Program-made: the position numbers and the translations under genes | The notes under the pieces: model-generated | Seen by the model: only the letters and a program-made list of their open reading frames with translations | What the model was told of the DNA's origin: nothing | Databases searched by the model: none | Shown here: piece after piece, positions 17,599-26,177 of the stretch | How positions within the stretch are numbered: position 1 is the first letter of the stretch | Layout of the letters: each line of letters starts with the position of its first letter | Origin: JAJPKK01 sp963824905 | GTDB taxonomy: Bacteria; Pseudomonadota; Alphaproteobacteria; Rhizobiales; Xanthobacteraceae | Assembly: GCA_963824905.1 (NCBI GenBank) | Contig: CAWGRH010000019.1 | Coordinates: 124,001-188,000 of the forward strand | Length of the DNA: 64,000 bases | Reading direction: 5' to 3'

Positions 17599-18144
17599 TT
17601 GAACCTTCCCAATCTCATTACGCTCGGGCGCATCCTGCTGGTGCCGGTCGTCGTCTGGGCGATCGCCTCGAACGAGATGCAGGCCGCGTTCGTGCTGTTC
17701 CTGCTCGCCGGCGTGAGCGACGCCGTCGACGGCTTCCTCGCCAAGCGCTTCCACATGAAGAGCGAGCTCGGCGCCTATCTCGATCCGCTCGCCGACAAGG
17801 TGCTGATCGTGTCGATCTACGTCGCGCTCGGCATCACCGAATCGATCCCGCGCTGGATCGTGATCCTCGTGGTGTCGCGCGACATCCTGATCGTCGGCGG
17901 CATCATGCTCGCGGCACTGCTCGGCAAGCCGATGCAGGTCAAGCCCCTGCTGGTGTCCAAGCTCAACACCGCGGCCCAGATCGTCTATGCGTGCCTGGTG
18001 CTCGCCGCGCTCGCCTTCGGCTTCACCGCGCAGATGGGCGAAGGGGTGATGATGGTTGCCGTTGCAGTGCTCACGCTCGCCTCGATCGGCTTCTATGTTC
18101 GCGAATGGGTGGTCCATATGAGCGCCGCCGAGCTCGAGGGATGA
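17599..18144 (+). CDS. pgsA: CDP-alcohol phosphatidyltransferase, PgsA-like
   Basis: Integral membrane enzyme of phospholipid synthesis, most likely CDP-diacylglycerol-glycerol-3-phosphate phosphatidyltransferase. The signature DG-x2-A-(K)R-x8-G-x3-D-x3-D is present as DGFLAKRF to GAYLDPLAD. Several membrane helices follow. I chose TTG 17599 because it gives the normal N-terminus NLPNLITLGRILLVPV and has an AAAGGG site 9 bp upstream; a longer in-frame start at 17389 adds a low-complexity leader with no family counterpart. The 181-residue length fits the family. It precedes hdaA, a recurrent Rhizobiales pairing. The exact alcohol substrate is not provable from motifs. Confidence 0.8.
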   Translation: MNLPNLITLGRILLVPVVVWAIASNEMQAAFVLFLLAGVSDAVDGFLAKRFHMKSELGAYLDPLADKVLIVSIYVALGITESIPRWIVILVVSRDILIVGGIMLAALLGKPMQVKPLLVSKLNTAAQIVYACLVLAALAFGFTAQMGEGVMMVAVAVLTLASIGFYVREWVVHMSAAELEG

Positions 18145-18175
18145 ATCCCGCCCACACCGGTGCGGAGCCGGCTTG

Positions 18176-18841
18176 ATGGGCAGTCAGCTCGCGTTCGACC
18201 TCGATCCAGCGGAGAATTTCTCCCACGACGACTTCATCCGCGGCGCCGCCAATGCTGCCGCGCTCGATCTCGTCGAGAGCTGGCCCGGCTGGCCGGCGCG
18301 GACGGTCGCTATCGTCGGGCCTGAGGGGTCCGGCAAGAGCCATCTCGCCGCGATCTGGGCGGCCGCAGCCGGCGCGCGTCGCCTCGCGAGCCGCGCGCTC
18401 GATGAATCCGCCGTGCCGGCGGCGCTCGCGACCGGCGCGCTCGCGCTCGAATGCGGCGTGGTCGATGGGAACCTCGACGAGCGCGCCTTGTTCCATCTTC
18501 TCAACCTCGTGAAGGAGCAGCAGGCATTCCTTCTCCTCACCGCCCGCATTGCGCCCGCGGCGTGGCCAATCGCGCTCGCCGATCTCGCCTCGCGGCTGCG
18601 CGCGGTTCCCGTGGTGACGCTCGCCGCGCCCGACGACGCGATGCTGCGCGCCGTCCTCGTCAAGCTGTTCGCCGACCGCCAGGTCGTGGTCGACGAGGCG
18701 CTCGTGAGCTATCTCATGGTCAGGATCGAGCGCAGCTTCGCTGCCGCCCGCTCGATCGTGGCGACCCTCGACCGCGAGGCGCTGCGCCGCCAGCGCCCGG
18801 TCACCCGGGCGCTCGCCGGCGAAATCCTCGGAGGCGCTTGA
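18176..18841 (+). CDS. hdaA: DnaA-inactivating regulator HdaA
   Basis: AAA+ DnaA-like protein of about 221 residues without the DnaA DNA-binding domain. It acts with the sliding clamp to hydrolyse DnaA-bound ATP and limit initiation. The N-terminus SQLAFDLD is a beta-clamp-binding motif, and a Walker A-like GPEGSGKSHLAAIW follows. The Walker B region (ALECGVVDG) is degenerate, as is common for these proteins. I chose ATG 18176 over the TTG directly before it. It sits between the CDP-alcohol transferase and ppk, the usual Rhizobiales arrangement. Confidence 0.88.
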   Translation: MGSQLAFDLDPAENFSHDDFIRGAANAAALDLVESWPGWPARTVAIVGPEGSGKSHLAAIWAAAAGARRLASRALDESAVPAALATGALALECGVVDGNLDERALFHLLNLVKEQQAFLLLTARIAPAAWPIALADLASRLRAVPVVTLAAPDDAMLRAVLVKLFADRQVVVDEALVSYLMVRIERSFAAARSIVATLDREALRRQRPVTRALAGEILGGA

Positions 18842-19118
18842 GGGGCGGAAGGGAGGCCGCCGCCGACACCATCGGTATGCTGCCCGCGCGTTCTGCCTCT
18901 TGTCTGTTGCCGGTCAGGAAAGTGTTCGTTCTACAATCCCGTCGTTGGTAAAATACGGTAATATAAGCAATTGATGCTTAGCTGATCGCTCGCCGTCCCA
19001 GTTGACCCGAAGTCGAGCTCGCATGACTTGACGCGGCTTTTCCGGCGTTCTCTTTAGGTTCGGGTTGCGTGGTAGCATGATTACGCGCGACGCGAGGCGC
19101 GAGGAGGTTTCGATAGTC

Positions 19119-21341
19119 ATGGCAGAACCTGCCCAGGCAAGAGTTCTTTCGGTCGAATCGGCGGGCGCCCCGAAGCCTGTCGGCGTCGACGTCATGGCGA
19201 CGCCGGCGACGTTCACGCCGGGCGGCCCGGACCGCTACATCAATCGCGAACTGTCCTGGCTCCATTTCAACCGCCGCGTCCTCGAGGAGGCCGACAATCC
19301 CCATCATCCGCTGCTCGAGCGGGTGCGTTTCCTCTCGATCTCCGCCAACAACCTCGACGAGTTCTTCATGGTGCGCGTCGCCGGCCTCAAGGGCCAGATG
19401 CGCGCCGGAATCCTCTCCCGCAGCCCGGATGGGTTGACGCCCGGCGAGCAATTGGCGCGCATCAACGAGGCGGTGTCGAGCCTCGCCACCGACCAGCAGA
19501 CGCGCTGGCGCGAGCTGCGCACCGAGCTCGCCGGCAACGCCGTCGTGCTCGTCGAGTCGGACGCGCTCAAGAAGGCGGACCGGATGTGGCTCGCCGACTA
19601 CTTCCTGCGCAACATCTTCCCGATCCTCACGCCGCTCGCCATCGATCCCGCCCATCCGTTCCCGTTCATTCCGAACCTCGGCTTCTCGCTCGCGCTCCAC
19701 CTCATGCGCGCGAGTGACGGCGAGACGATGAATGCGCTCATTCGGTTCCCGCAGAAGATCGAACGCTTCATCCAGTTGCCGTCGCCGCCGGACTCAGCGG
19801 CGCGCCTGATCACGCTCGAGCAGGTGACGTCGCTGTTCATCCCCAAGCTGTTCCCGGGCTACGACGTCAAGGGGCAGGGCGCTTTCCGGGTGATTCGCGA
19901 CTCCGACCTCGAAATCGAGGAAGAGGCGGAAGACCTGGTCCGGCTGTTCGAGACCGTGCTCAAGCGCCGGCGGCGCGGTTCGGTGATCCGGCTCGAGCTC
20001 GACACCGCGATGCCGCCGGACCTGCGTCGGTTCGTGCGGCGGGCGCTCGCCGTCTCCGAGGACGAAGTGTTCGTGGTCGACGGCGTGCTCGCGCTCTCCG
20101 AGCTCTCCCAGCTCACCGCGATCGACCGCCCCGACCTCGAGTTCGTGCCCTACAATCCGCGGTTTCCCGAGCGCATCCGCGAGCATGCCGGCGACTGTTT
20201 CGCCGCGATCCGGCAGAAGGACCTGATCGTCCACCACCCCTACGAATCCTTCGACGTGGTGGTGCAGTTCCTGCAGCAGGCGGCGCGCGACCCCGAGGTC
20301 GTCGCGATCAAGCAGACGCTCTACCGCACGTCCAAGGACAGCCCGATCGTCCGCGCGCTCGCGGAAGCCGCCGAGGCCGGCAAATCGGTGACCGCGCTCG
20401 TCGAGCTCAAGGCGCGGTTCGACGAGGAGGCCAACATCCGCTGGGCGCGCGACCTCGAACGCGCGGGCGCCCAGGTGGTCTACGGGTTCATCGAGCTCAA
20501 GACCCACGCGAAGCTCTCGCTCGTGGTGCGCCGCGAGGCCGGCTCGCTGACCTCCTACGTGCATGTCGGCACCGGCAATTATCATTCGGTGACGGCGCGC
20601 ATCTATACCGACCTGTCCTATTTCACTGCCGATCCTGCCGTCGGGCGCGACGTCGCCCGCATCTTCAACTTCATCACCGGCTATGCCGAGCCGGCCGATC
20701 TCGAGCGCATGTCGGTGTCGCCGATCGGCCTCAAGACGCGCATCCTCGACCACGTCGCCGACGAGATCGCCCATGCCAAGGCGGGGCGCCCGGCGGCGAT
20801 CTGGATGAAGATGAACTCGCTGGTCGACCCCGATATCATCGACGCACTCTATGAAGCCTCGCAGGCGGGAGTTCCCGTCGATCTCATCGTGCGCGGCATC
20901 TGCTGCCTGCGGCCGGGGGTTGCGGGCCTGTCCGACAACATCCGGGTGAAATCGATCGTCGGCCGCTTCCTCGAGCACGGCCGCATCTACTGCTTCGGCG
21001 GCGGCCACGGGCTGCCGCACCCCAAGGCCGCGGTCTACATCTCCTCAGCCGACATGATGCCGCGCAACCTCGAGCGCCGCGTCGAGGCGCTGTGCCCGAT
21101 CCTCAACGCCACCGTCCATCAGCAGGTGCTCGATCAGATCATGATCGCGAACCTCAAGGACAACGAGCAGAGCTGGACGCTCTTGCCTGACGGCTCGTCG
21201 GTCCGTATCAAGGTCGCGCCGGGCGAAGAGCCCTTCAACGCGCACAAATATTTCATGACCAATCCCAGCCTGTCGGGACGCGGAGAATCGCTCAAGGAAT
21301 CCTCGCCTCGCAGCCTCACGCGGCGGCGCGACCTTGAATGA
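19119..21341 (+). CDS. ppk: Polyphosphate kinase 1
   Basis: Makes and reverses inorganic polyphosphate from ATP at the inner membrane. The product of about 740 residues begins the conserved domain at YINRELSWLHFNRRVLEEAD and has the phospholipase D-like active site, with the phosphorylated-histidine segment KTHAKLSLVVRRE followed by YVHVGTGNYH. I chose ATG 19119 because a GAGGAGG site precedes it; in-frame starts at 19065 (TTG) and 19077 add unconserved residues. The gene overlaps ppx by 8 bp, so synthesis and breakdown enzymes are coupled. The AT-richer 277-bp gap upstream probably holds the promoter, but no clear Pho box stands out. Confidence 0.95.
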   Translation: MAEPAQARVLSVESAGAPKPVGVDVMATPATFTPGGPDRYINRELSWLHFNRRVLEEADNPHHPLLERVRFLSISANNLDEFFMVRVAGLKGQMRAGILSRSPDGLTPGEQLARINEAVSSLATDQQTRWRELRTELAGNAVVLVESDALKKADRMWLADYFLRNIFPILTPLAIDPAHPFPFIPNLGFSLALHLMRASDGETMNALIRFPQKIERFIQLPSPPDSAARLITLEQVTSLFIPKLFPGYDVKGQGAFRVIRDSDLEIEEEAEDLVRLFETVLKRRRRGSVIRLELDTAMPPDLRRFVRRALAVSEDEVFVVDGVLALSELSQLTAIDRPDLEFVPYNPRFPERIREHAGDCFAAIRQKDLIVHHPYESFDVVVQFLQQAARDPEVVAIKQTLYRTSKDSPIVRALAEAAEAGKSVTALVELKARFDEEANIRWARDLERAGAQVVYGFIELKTHAKLSLVVRREAGSLTSYVHVGTGNYHSVTARIYTDLSYFTADPAVGRDVARIFNFITGYAEPADLERMSVSPIGLKTRILDHVADEIAHAKAGRPAAIWMKMNSLVDPDIIDALYEASQAGVPVDLIVRGICCLRPGVAGLSDNIRVKSIVGRFLEHGRIYCFGGGHGLPHPKAAVYISSADMMPRNLERRVEALCPILNATVHQQVLDQIMIANLKDNEQSWTLLPDGSSVRIKVAPGEEPFNAHKYFMTNPSLSGRGESLKESSPRSLTRRRDLE

Positions 21342-22863
21342 GATGCCGCGCCGCGGCGGGGCGTTCGCGCAGGGCCGCATCGACAACGGCCCGCCGGTGG
21401 GGGTCATCGATATCGGGTCGAACTCGGTCCGCCTCGTCGTCTACGAGGGGCTCACCCGCAGCCTGACGCCGATCTTCAACGAAAAGGTGCTGGCCGGCCT
21501 CGGCCGCGAGGTGCTCTCGACCGGGCTGTTGGCCGCGGACGCCGTCGACAAGGCGCTCGCGGCGCTGGTGCGCTTTCGCGCGCTGGCCCAGGGAATGCGG
21601 GTCGGCAAGCAGTTCGCGATCGCCACTGCCGCCTGCCGCGACGCCAGCAACGGGCGCGAGTTCATCGCCCGCGCCGAGAAGGTCATCGGGGTGCCGATCA
21701 CCATCGTGTCGGGCAAGCGAGAGGCGGAACTCTCCGCGCTCGGAGTCACGTCCGGCTTCCACAAGCCCGACGGCCTCGTCGGCGACCTCGGCGGCGGCTC
21801 GCTCGAGCTTACCGACGTGCACGGGGCGCGAATCAAGTCCGGGGTGACACTGCCGCTCGGAGGCCTCGCGCTGCAGGACCTGTCCTCGAAGTCGATGACG
21901 AAGGCGGAGAAGATCACCCGCGACGCGCTCGCGGGGGTCGATCTTCTCAAGCACGGCCGTGGCCGCGACTTCTTCGCGGTCGGCGGGACCTGGCGGTCGC
22001 TGACGCGGCTGCACATGTGGCAGACCGGCTATCCGCTCCATGTCATGCACGGCTATGTGATCCCGGCGACGGAGGCGCTCGAATTCTCGAGCCTGGTGCG
22101 CCGCGTCGATCCCGAGACGCTCTCCAAGATCGAGATCGTCACCTCCGCCCGCCGTCCGCTGCTCGCCTATGCGGCGCTGGTGCTCGAGGGCATCGTGCGC
22201 CGCGCCCGGCCGAAGCGGGTCGTGGTGTCGGCTCTCGGCGTGCGCGAAGGGCTTCTCTATTCGATGCTGTCCGACGCCGAGAAGAAGCGCGACGCGCTGA
22301 TCTCGGCGGCCCAGGAGCTCAACGTGCTGCGCTCGCGCTCGCCGGAGCACGGCGAGGAGCTCGCCGCCTGGAGCGACCAGTTCATGGCGTCGTCGGGCCT
22401 CGACGAGTCGGCGGAAGAGAAGCGCCTGCGCCACGCCGCCTGCCTGCTCGCCGACATCGGCTGGCGCGCCCACCCGGATTACCGCGGCGAGCAGTCGCTC
22501 AACATCATCTCCCACGCCGCCTTCGTCGGCGTCGACCATCCGGGCCGCGCCTTCATCGCGCTCGCGGTGTTCTTCCGCCATGTCGGCCTCACCGAGGACG
22601 AGATGTCGCCCCATGTGCGCGAGCTCGCGACCGCGCGCATGATCGACCGCGCCCGCGTGCTCGGCGCCACCATGCGGGTCGCTTACCTCGTCTCCGCCGC
22701 GATGCCGGGCGTGCTGCCGCAGACGCCGCTCGTCGTCGAGCGCGGCAAGCTCAAGCTCAAGCTGCGCGGCCGCCACCGCGACCTCGCCGGCGAGCGCATC
22801 TTCGCGCGGCTGCGGCAGCTGGCGCGGTTGGTCGGGCGCGAGCCGGTGATCGTGACGGAGTGA
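21334..22863 (+). CDS. ppx: Exopolyphosphatase, Ppx/GppA family
   Basis: Removes terminal phosphate from polyphosphate, possibly also acting on pppGpp. The ASKHA-fold phosphate-1 motif VIDIGSNSVRLVVYEG is at about residues 24-39, the phosphate-2 loop DLGGGSLEL follows, and a C-terminal HD-like helical domain (DESAEEKRLRHAACLLADIG) is present. Start options are TTG 21334, which overlaps the ppk end, or ATG 21343; both give about 506-509 residues, normal for the family. The ppk-ppx pair is a standard operon. A toxin-antitoxin patch begins 55 bp downstream. Confidence 0.93.
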   Translation: MNEMPRRGGAFAQGRIDNGPPVGVIDIGSNSVRLVVYEGLTRSLTPIFNEKVLAGLGREVLSTGLLAADAVDKALAALVRFRALAQGMRVGKQFAIATAACRDASNGREFIARAEKVIGVPITIVSGKREAELSALGVTSGFHKPDGLVGDLGGGSLELTDVHGARIKSGVTLPLGGLALQDLSSKSMTKAEKITRDALAGVDLLKHGRGRDFFAVGGTWRSLTRLHMWQTGYPLHVMHGYVIPATEALEFSSLVRRVDPETLSKIEIVTSARRPLLAYAALVLEGIVRRARPKRVVVSALGVREGLLYSMLSDAEKKRDALISAAQELNVLRSRSPEHGEELAAWSDQFMASSGLDESAEEKRLRHAACLLADIGWRAHPDYRGEQSLNIISHAAFVGVDHPGRAFIALAVFFRHVGLTEDEMSPHVRELATARMIDRARVLGATMRVAYLVSAAMPGVLPQTPLVVERGKLKLKLRGRHRDLAGERIFARLRQLARLVGREPVIVTE

Positions 22864-22918
22864 GATCACCCGGCGTCGTTCAGACTGGCCTTTTGGGCGC
22901 CAATGGCGTATATGTGAC

Positions 22919-23254
22919 ATGGTCACGAGGCTGATCGCGGTTGCGGAAACACCGCTATTTGTGCGCCAAGCGAAGAAGATATGGAGCCGCGAGGAGCACG
23001 ATGAGTTCGTCGACTTCATCGCTGCGAATCCCGATACGGGCGACATAATCCCGGAAACCGGAGGAGTCCGTAAGGTTCGCTGGGCTAAAGAGGTGGCCGG
23101 CAAGCGTGGCGGCGTACGTGTCGTGTACTTCTTTGCCGATCGGAATCGACCGGTCTATTTGCTGATGGTCTATGCGAAGGGGCGGAAGGAGGATCTGTCG
23201 GCGGACGAAAAGCGCTCCGTTCGCCAACTGGCCCTGACGCTGAAGCGGGCATAG
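22919..23254 (+). CDS. RelE/HigB-type toxin
   Basis: 111-residue protein of the RelE/ParE toxin superfamily, predicted to be a ribosome-dependent mRNA interferase. Typical segments are TPLFVRQAKKIWSREEHDEFV, then VRKVRWAKEVAGKRGGVRVVYFF and LLMVYAKGRKEDLSADEK. It is followed 34 bp later by an HTH antitoxin gene; this toxin-first order is characteristic of HigBA and RelE-NadS modules. It is somewhat less GC-rich than ppx just upstream, consistent with horizontal acquisition. Activity cannot be judged from sequence. Confidence 0.82.
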   Translation: MVTRLIAVAETPLFVRQAKKIWSREEHDEFVDFIAANPDTGDIIPETGGVRKVRWAKEVAGKRGGVRVVYFFADRNRPVYLLMVYAKGRKEDLSADEKRSVRQLALTLKRA

Positions 23255-23288
23255 GGAGCCTTCCTAAAAAATCCAGCGGACGACGGGT

Positions 23289-23579
23289 ATGGGCAAGTTT
23301 GGAAAAGAGCTCATTGAAAGCATGACTCAAGCGGCGACGCACGCGCGTGGTCGCAAAGTCTCGGGAATGCGGGTTACGACCGTCGAGATTCCCGATGTGA
23401 AGGCGATTCGAAAATCTTTGCATATGTCGCAGCATCGCTTCGCGGCGCTTTACCGGATTCCCCTGGCAACGCTGAAAAACTGGGAGCAAGGGCGGCGCAA
23501 TCCTGATGCACCGGCAGCTGCGTATTTGCGTGCGATCCAGCGCCGACCAAAAGAGGTCATGGAGGCTGTGTCAAAGTAG
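23289..23579 (+). CDS. HTH antitoxin (HigA/NadS-type)
   Basis: 96-residue Xre-type helix-turn-helix protein partnered with the toxin gene upstream. The DNA-binding region is RKSLHMSQHRFAALYRIPLATLKNWEQG with a C-terminal RNPDAPAAAYLRAIQRRPKEVMEAV, a pattern usual for NadS/HigA2 antitoxins. It would bind and neutralise the toxin and repress the operon. The start is ATG 23289. It converges on the RES-domain toxin gene, 60 bp away. Confidence 0.85.
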   Translation: MGKFGKELIESMTQAATHARGRKVSGMRVTTVEIPDVKAIRKSLHMSQHRFAALYRIPLATLKNWEQGRRNPDAPAAAYLRAIQRRPKEVMEAVSK

Positions 23580-23639
23580 GGCCGGAACGTAGCGACCTCG
23601 TCGGATCACCTCTCCCAGCGCATTCCGACGATGCGGAGA

Positions 23640-24374
23640 TCAGACGGAAAACGCCGATCGGTCGAACGCGAGGTGCATCCGCGGCATCTCGCAGATCGCA
23701 CGGGCTCCTGCGGCGCTCAAGTGAATCCGCCAAGTCTGGCGATCGGCGATTTCGCCTTTTGCGAAGGCCCGGCACGAGAGCAGCGCCAGATTGAAGCTTT
23801 CATCGCGCGCTCTGGCCGAACGATATCTGATCACGAGGGCGCCAGCCTCTCTCGCGGCATCTGCCAGATCCTGGCACGGGCCGTAGTTTGTCGGATGCGT
23901 CCAAACCACTTTGTGCTCATCGAAGGGACCGCGCGTCAGATCGATCCCGTTCTTGGTGGCGAAGTCGGCCGCGAATGCCGTGTATTCGCCGGGATTGGCA
24001 GGCCAGGGCGTGTCCGGGGACTCCACGAAGAACAGCAGCCGGTAGAACGTCAACTCGGCGATCGCGGTACCGGGAAGCTCGGCGGCGTAAAAGACACCCG
24101 CAGTCAGGCCGGCCCGGCGAAACCGTGACCCCGTCGGATAGGGAGCGCCATAGCGGAAGGGCGTGGACAGCAAATAGGGCAGATGCCTGCACTCCTCGGG
24201 GATGCGAGGCTTGGTGTCTTCGATCAGCTCCTCCAGCCGAGACTGCTCTGCCTGGGTGTCCGTGAGCTTCAACGTCGACACGTAGTGCTGCGCTTCCACC
24301 GCGCGCCAACACCGCCCAAGGAGTGCCCGCTTGTTAGACGACAGCCCTGCGGGCGTCCAAATATTGGATGACAT
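23640..24374 (-). CDS. RES-domain toxin (NAD+-degrading type)
   Basis: 244-residue RES-domain protein. Characterised RES toxins deplete NAD+ and are paired with Xre/DUF2384 antitoxins. Visible RES elements include CWRAVEAQHYVSTLKL, PFRYGAPYPTGSRFRRAG and the core GVFYAAELPGTAIAELTFYR with its Arg, Tyr and Glu residues. It overlaps the 3' end of the upstream antitoxin gene by 41 bp, so the pair is translationally coupled. Length is within the usual range. It is the second complete TA module in 2 kb. Confidence 0.85.
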   Translation of the reverse strand: MSSNIWTPAGLSSNKRALLGRCWRAVEAQHYVSTLKLTDTQAEQSRLEELIEDTKPRIPEECRHLPYLLSTPFRYGAPYPTGSRFRRAGLTAGVFYAAELPGTAIAELTFYRLLFFVESPDTPWPANPGEYTAFAADFATKNGIDLTRGPFDEHKVVWTHPTNYGPCQDLADAAREAGALVIRYRSARARDESFNLALLSCRAFAKGEIADRQTWRIHLSAAGARAICEMPRMHLAFDRSAFSV

Positions 24375-24726
24375 TCATGAGGCCCGAGACGGACTGGATG
24401 AGCTCGATCGGCGCTGCTCCCAGCGCCGTGTTCGTGTTCGACAGCCAGGCACTCGCGGCGACGTCATCGCCGCCGATGAGCGCATCGAGCGACCGGTAGA
24501 GGCGGACCAGAAGCACGGCGAGCTGAAAGGGCTTGCTGCCGGCCTCCAGAGCATGCTTGCCGTTTTTCATCCGGGAGACCGTCGCCTCCGACACTCCGAT
24601 GACGCCAGCCAAGACCTTGCTATTGATCCGCAGCCTGTCGGCTGCGCGGATCGCCGCTTTGGTTACGAGGGCGGAATCCGAAGCTGGGGTAGGAGCGGTA
24701 CTCGGTCCAGTTCGCATGCGGCTCAC
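24334..24726 (-). CDS. Xre/MbcA/ParS-type antitoxin of the RES module
   Basis: 130-residue antitoxin with an N-terminal helix-turn-helix (NSKVLAGVIGVSEATVSRMKNG) and a C-terminal toxin-binding domain containing LVRLYRSLDALIGGDD, WLSNTNTALGAAPIELIQS and ending MNVIQYLDARRAVV, as in the DUF2384 group. It begins with GTG 24726 or ATG 24717; neither has a strong ribosome-binding site. It precedes and overlaps the RES toxin gene. The AT-rich stretch upstream (24725-24770) probably serves as its operator. Confidence 0.85.
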   Translation of the reverse strand: MSRMRTGPSTAPTPASDSALVTKAAIRAADRLRINSKVLAGVIGVSEATVSRMKNGKHALEAGSKPFQLAVLLVRLYRSLDALIGGDDVAASAWLSNTNTALGAAPIELIQSVSGLMNVIQYLDARRAVV

Positions 24727-24739
24727 TAGATTTCTAAGG

Positions 24740-24770
24740 AAACTATATAATACAATTATTGCTTTGGAAA
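24740..24770. promoter_or_regulatory. AT-rich divergent promoter between two antitoxin genes
   Basis: A rare AT-rich patch includes an exact TATAAT at 24746-24751 on the plus strand, 32 bp before the small antitoxin-like gene. It also reads as TATTATATAG on the minus strand, towards the Xre antitoxin gene. No good -35 hexamer is visible. It is likely the shared control region for both genes. Confidence 0.45.
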
Positions 24771-24782
24771 GAAGGTGAGTGA

Positions 24783-24929
24783 ATGGACGAGAGTAGAATT
24801 GAACGTTGGCTACGCGAACAAGTGATTGCGGGCCACAAGGAGTACATGGCCGATCCGTCGAAGGGCGTTTCAGCCGAAGCGATCCTCAATCGTATCAAGG
24901 CTCGCCGTGCCGCGGAGCGGTCGCGGTAG
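24783..24929 (+). CDS. Orphan antitoxin-like small protein
   Basis: 48-residue protein with an AAGAAGGTGAG ribosome-binding site. It begins MDESRIERWLREQVIAGHKE and continues YMADPSKGVSAEAILNRIKARRAAE. This layout (an amphipathic start, a short helix carrying ADPSKGVS, and a basic helical tail) resembles antitoxins of ParDE-type modules found in Rhizobiales. No toxin gene follows; the next gene, rnd, is on the other strand. It may be a remnant of a decayed module or an antitoxin acting against a toxin elsewhere. Confidence 0.55.
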   Translation: MDESRIERWLREQVIAGHKEYMADPSKGVSAEAILNRIKARRAAERSR

Positions 24930-24934
24930 GGCCG

Positions 24935-26083
24935 CTACCCCCGCTCCACCACCACCACCTTGCCCTTCTCGACCGCGAGCGCGAGCTGTCCGCGCTTCAA
25001 TGCGATCGCGCGGTCGCCGAACATCTCGCGCCGCCAGCCATGCAGCGCCCCGACGTCGGCGCGGTCGTCGGCGGCGATCCGTTCGAGGTCGTCGACCGTC
25101 GCGATCACCTTGGCGGCGACGCCGTAGCGCTCCGAGGTCATGCGCAGCAGTACTTTGAGGAGCTCTACCGTCGCCGAGCCGTTGACATTGGCGCGCGGGC
25201 GATCGAGCGCCGGCAGCCCGGCAGGGTCGCGCGCGAGCCCGCGCTTGACCGCCTCGATGATGTCCTGGCCCCATTTCGACCGCTCGAACCCGCGCGGCAG
25301 CGAGCGCAGCGCGGCGAGCTTCTCAGGCGTCGTCGGCCCATGGGTCGCGATGTCGCCAAGCGCGTCGTCCTTGAGGACGCGGCCGCGCGGCACGTCGCGC
25401 GACTGCGCCTCGCGCTCGCGCCACGCCGCGACCTCGATCAGGACGGCGAGCTCCCGCGGCTTTCGGACCCGGGTCTTGAGCCGCTCCCAGGCGGTCTCGG
25501 GCTCCATTCGGTAGGTGTCGGGAGAGGTGAGAACCTCCATCTCCTCGTCGACCCATTCGTTGCGCCCGCGCTTGTGCAGGTCCGCCGAGAGCGACAGGAA
25601 CACGTCGCGCAAATGGGTGACGTCGGAGATCGCATAAGCGGCCTGCGCGGGGCTGAGCGGCCGGCGCGACCAGTCGGTGAAGCGGTGGGACTTGTCCAGC
25701 GCGTCGCCGGTGACCCGCTGCACCAGCTGGTCGTAGGAGATCGAGTCGCCGTATCCAAGCACCATCGCCGCCACCTGGGTGTCGAAGATCGGGTGCGGGA
25801 TGAGCTTCGCGCGATGCCACATGATCTCGATGTCCTGGCGCGCGGCGTGGAAGACCTTGGTCACCTTCTCGTTCGCCATCAGCTCGAAGAACGGCGCGAA
25901 ATCGATGCCGTTCGCCAGCGCGTCGATGACGACGGCTTCCTCGGCCGTCGCCATCTGGGCGATACACAGGAGCGGGTAATACGTGGTTTCGCGCAGGAAC
26001 TCGGTATCCACGGTAACGAAGGGAAAGCGGGCCATCCGTTCGCATGCGGCTGCCAGATCGGCGGTCGTGGTAATCAAGTCCAT
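24935..26083 (-). CDS. rnd: Ribonuclease D
   Basis: 3'-5' exoribonuclease used in tRNA 3' maturation. The 382-residue protein has the DEDDy exonuclease domain: Exo I FVTVDTEFL (Asp26, Glu28), Exo II with FHAARQDIEIMW, and Exo III YAISDVTHLRDVF. An HRDC domain follows (VLIEVAAWREREAQSRDVPRGRVLKDDALGDIA) and then a helical C-terminus. The ATG start and length are normal. It converges on the small antitoxin-like gene with a 5-bp gap, and it is divergent from the ABC importer genes. Confidence 0.95.
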   Translation of the reverse strand: MDLITTTADLAAACERMARFPFVTVDTEFLRETTYYPLLCIAQMATAEEAVVIDALANGIDFAPFFELMANEKVTKVFHAARQDIEIMWHRAKLIPHPIFDTQVAAMVLGYGDSISYDQLVQRVTGDALDKSHRFTDWSRRPLSPAQAAYAISDVTHLRDVFLSLSADLHKRGRNEWVDEEMEVLTSPDTYRMEPETAWERLKTRVRKPRELAVLIEVAAWREREAQSRDVPRGRVLKDDALGDIATHGPTTPEKLAALRSLPRGFERSKWGQDIIEAVKRGLARDPAGLPALDRPRANVNGSATVELLKVLLRMTSERYGVAAKVIATVDDLERIAADDRADVGALHGWRREMFGDRAIALKRGQLALAVEKGKVVVVERG

Positions 26084-26177
26084 GACGATTTCTTAGCGGA
26101 GTCGGTCGGCCCTGTCGCGCCCCGAAAATGCAGGCTATCCTTCCCTTTCCGCCGTCCAGCGATCGAGACCTTGCACC

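Noticed and set aside
26084..26177. A cobalamin riboswitch before the BtuF/FepB-like gene
   Set aside because: The 94-bp gap is too short and has no B12-box-like sequence.
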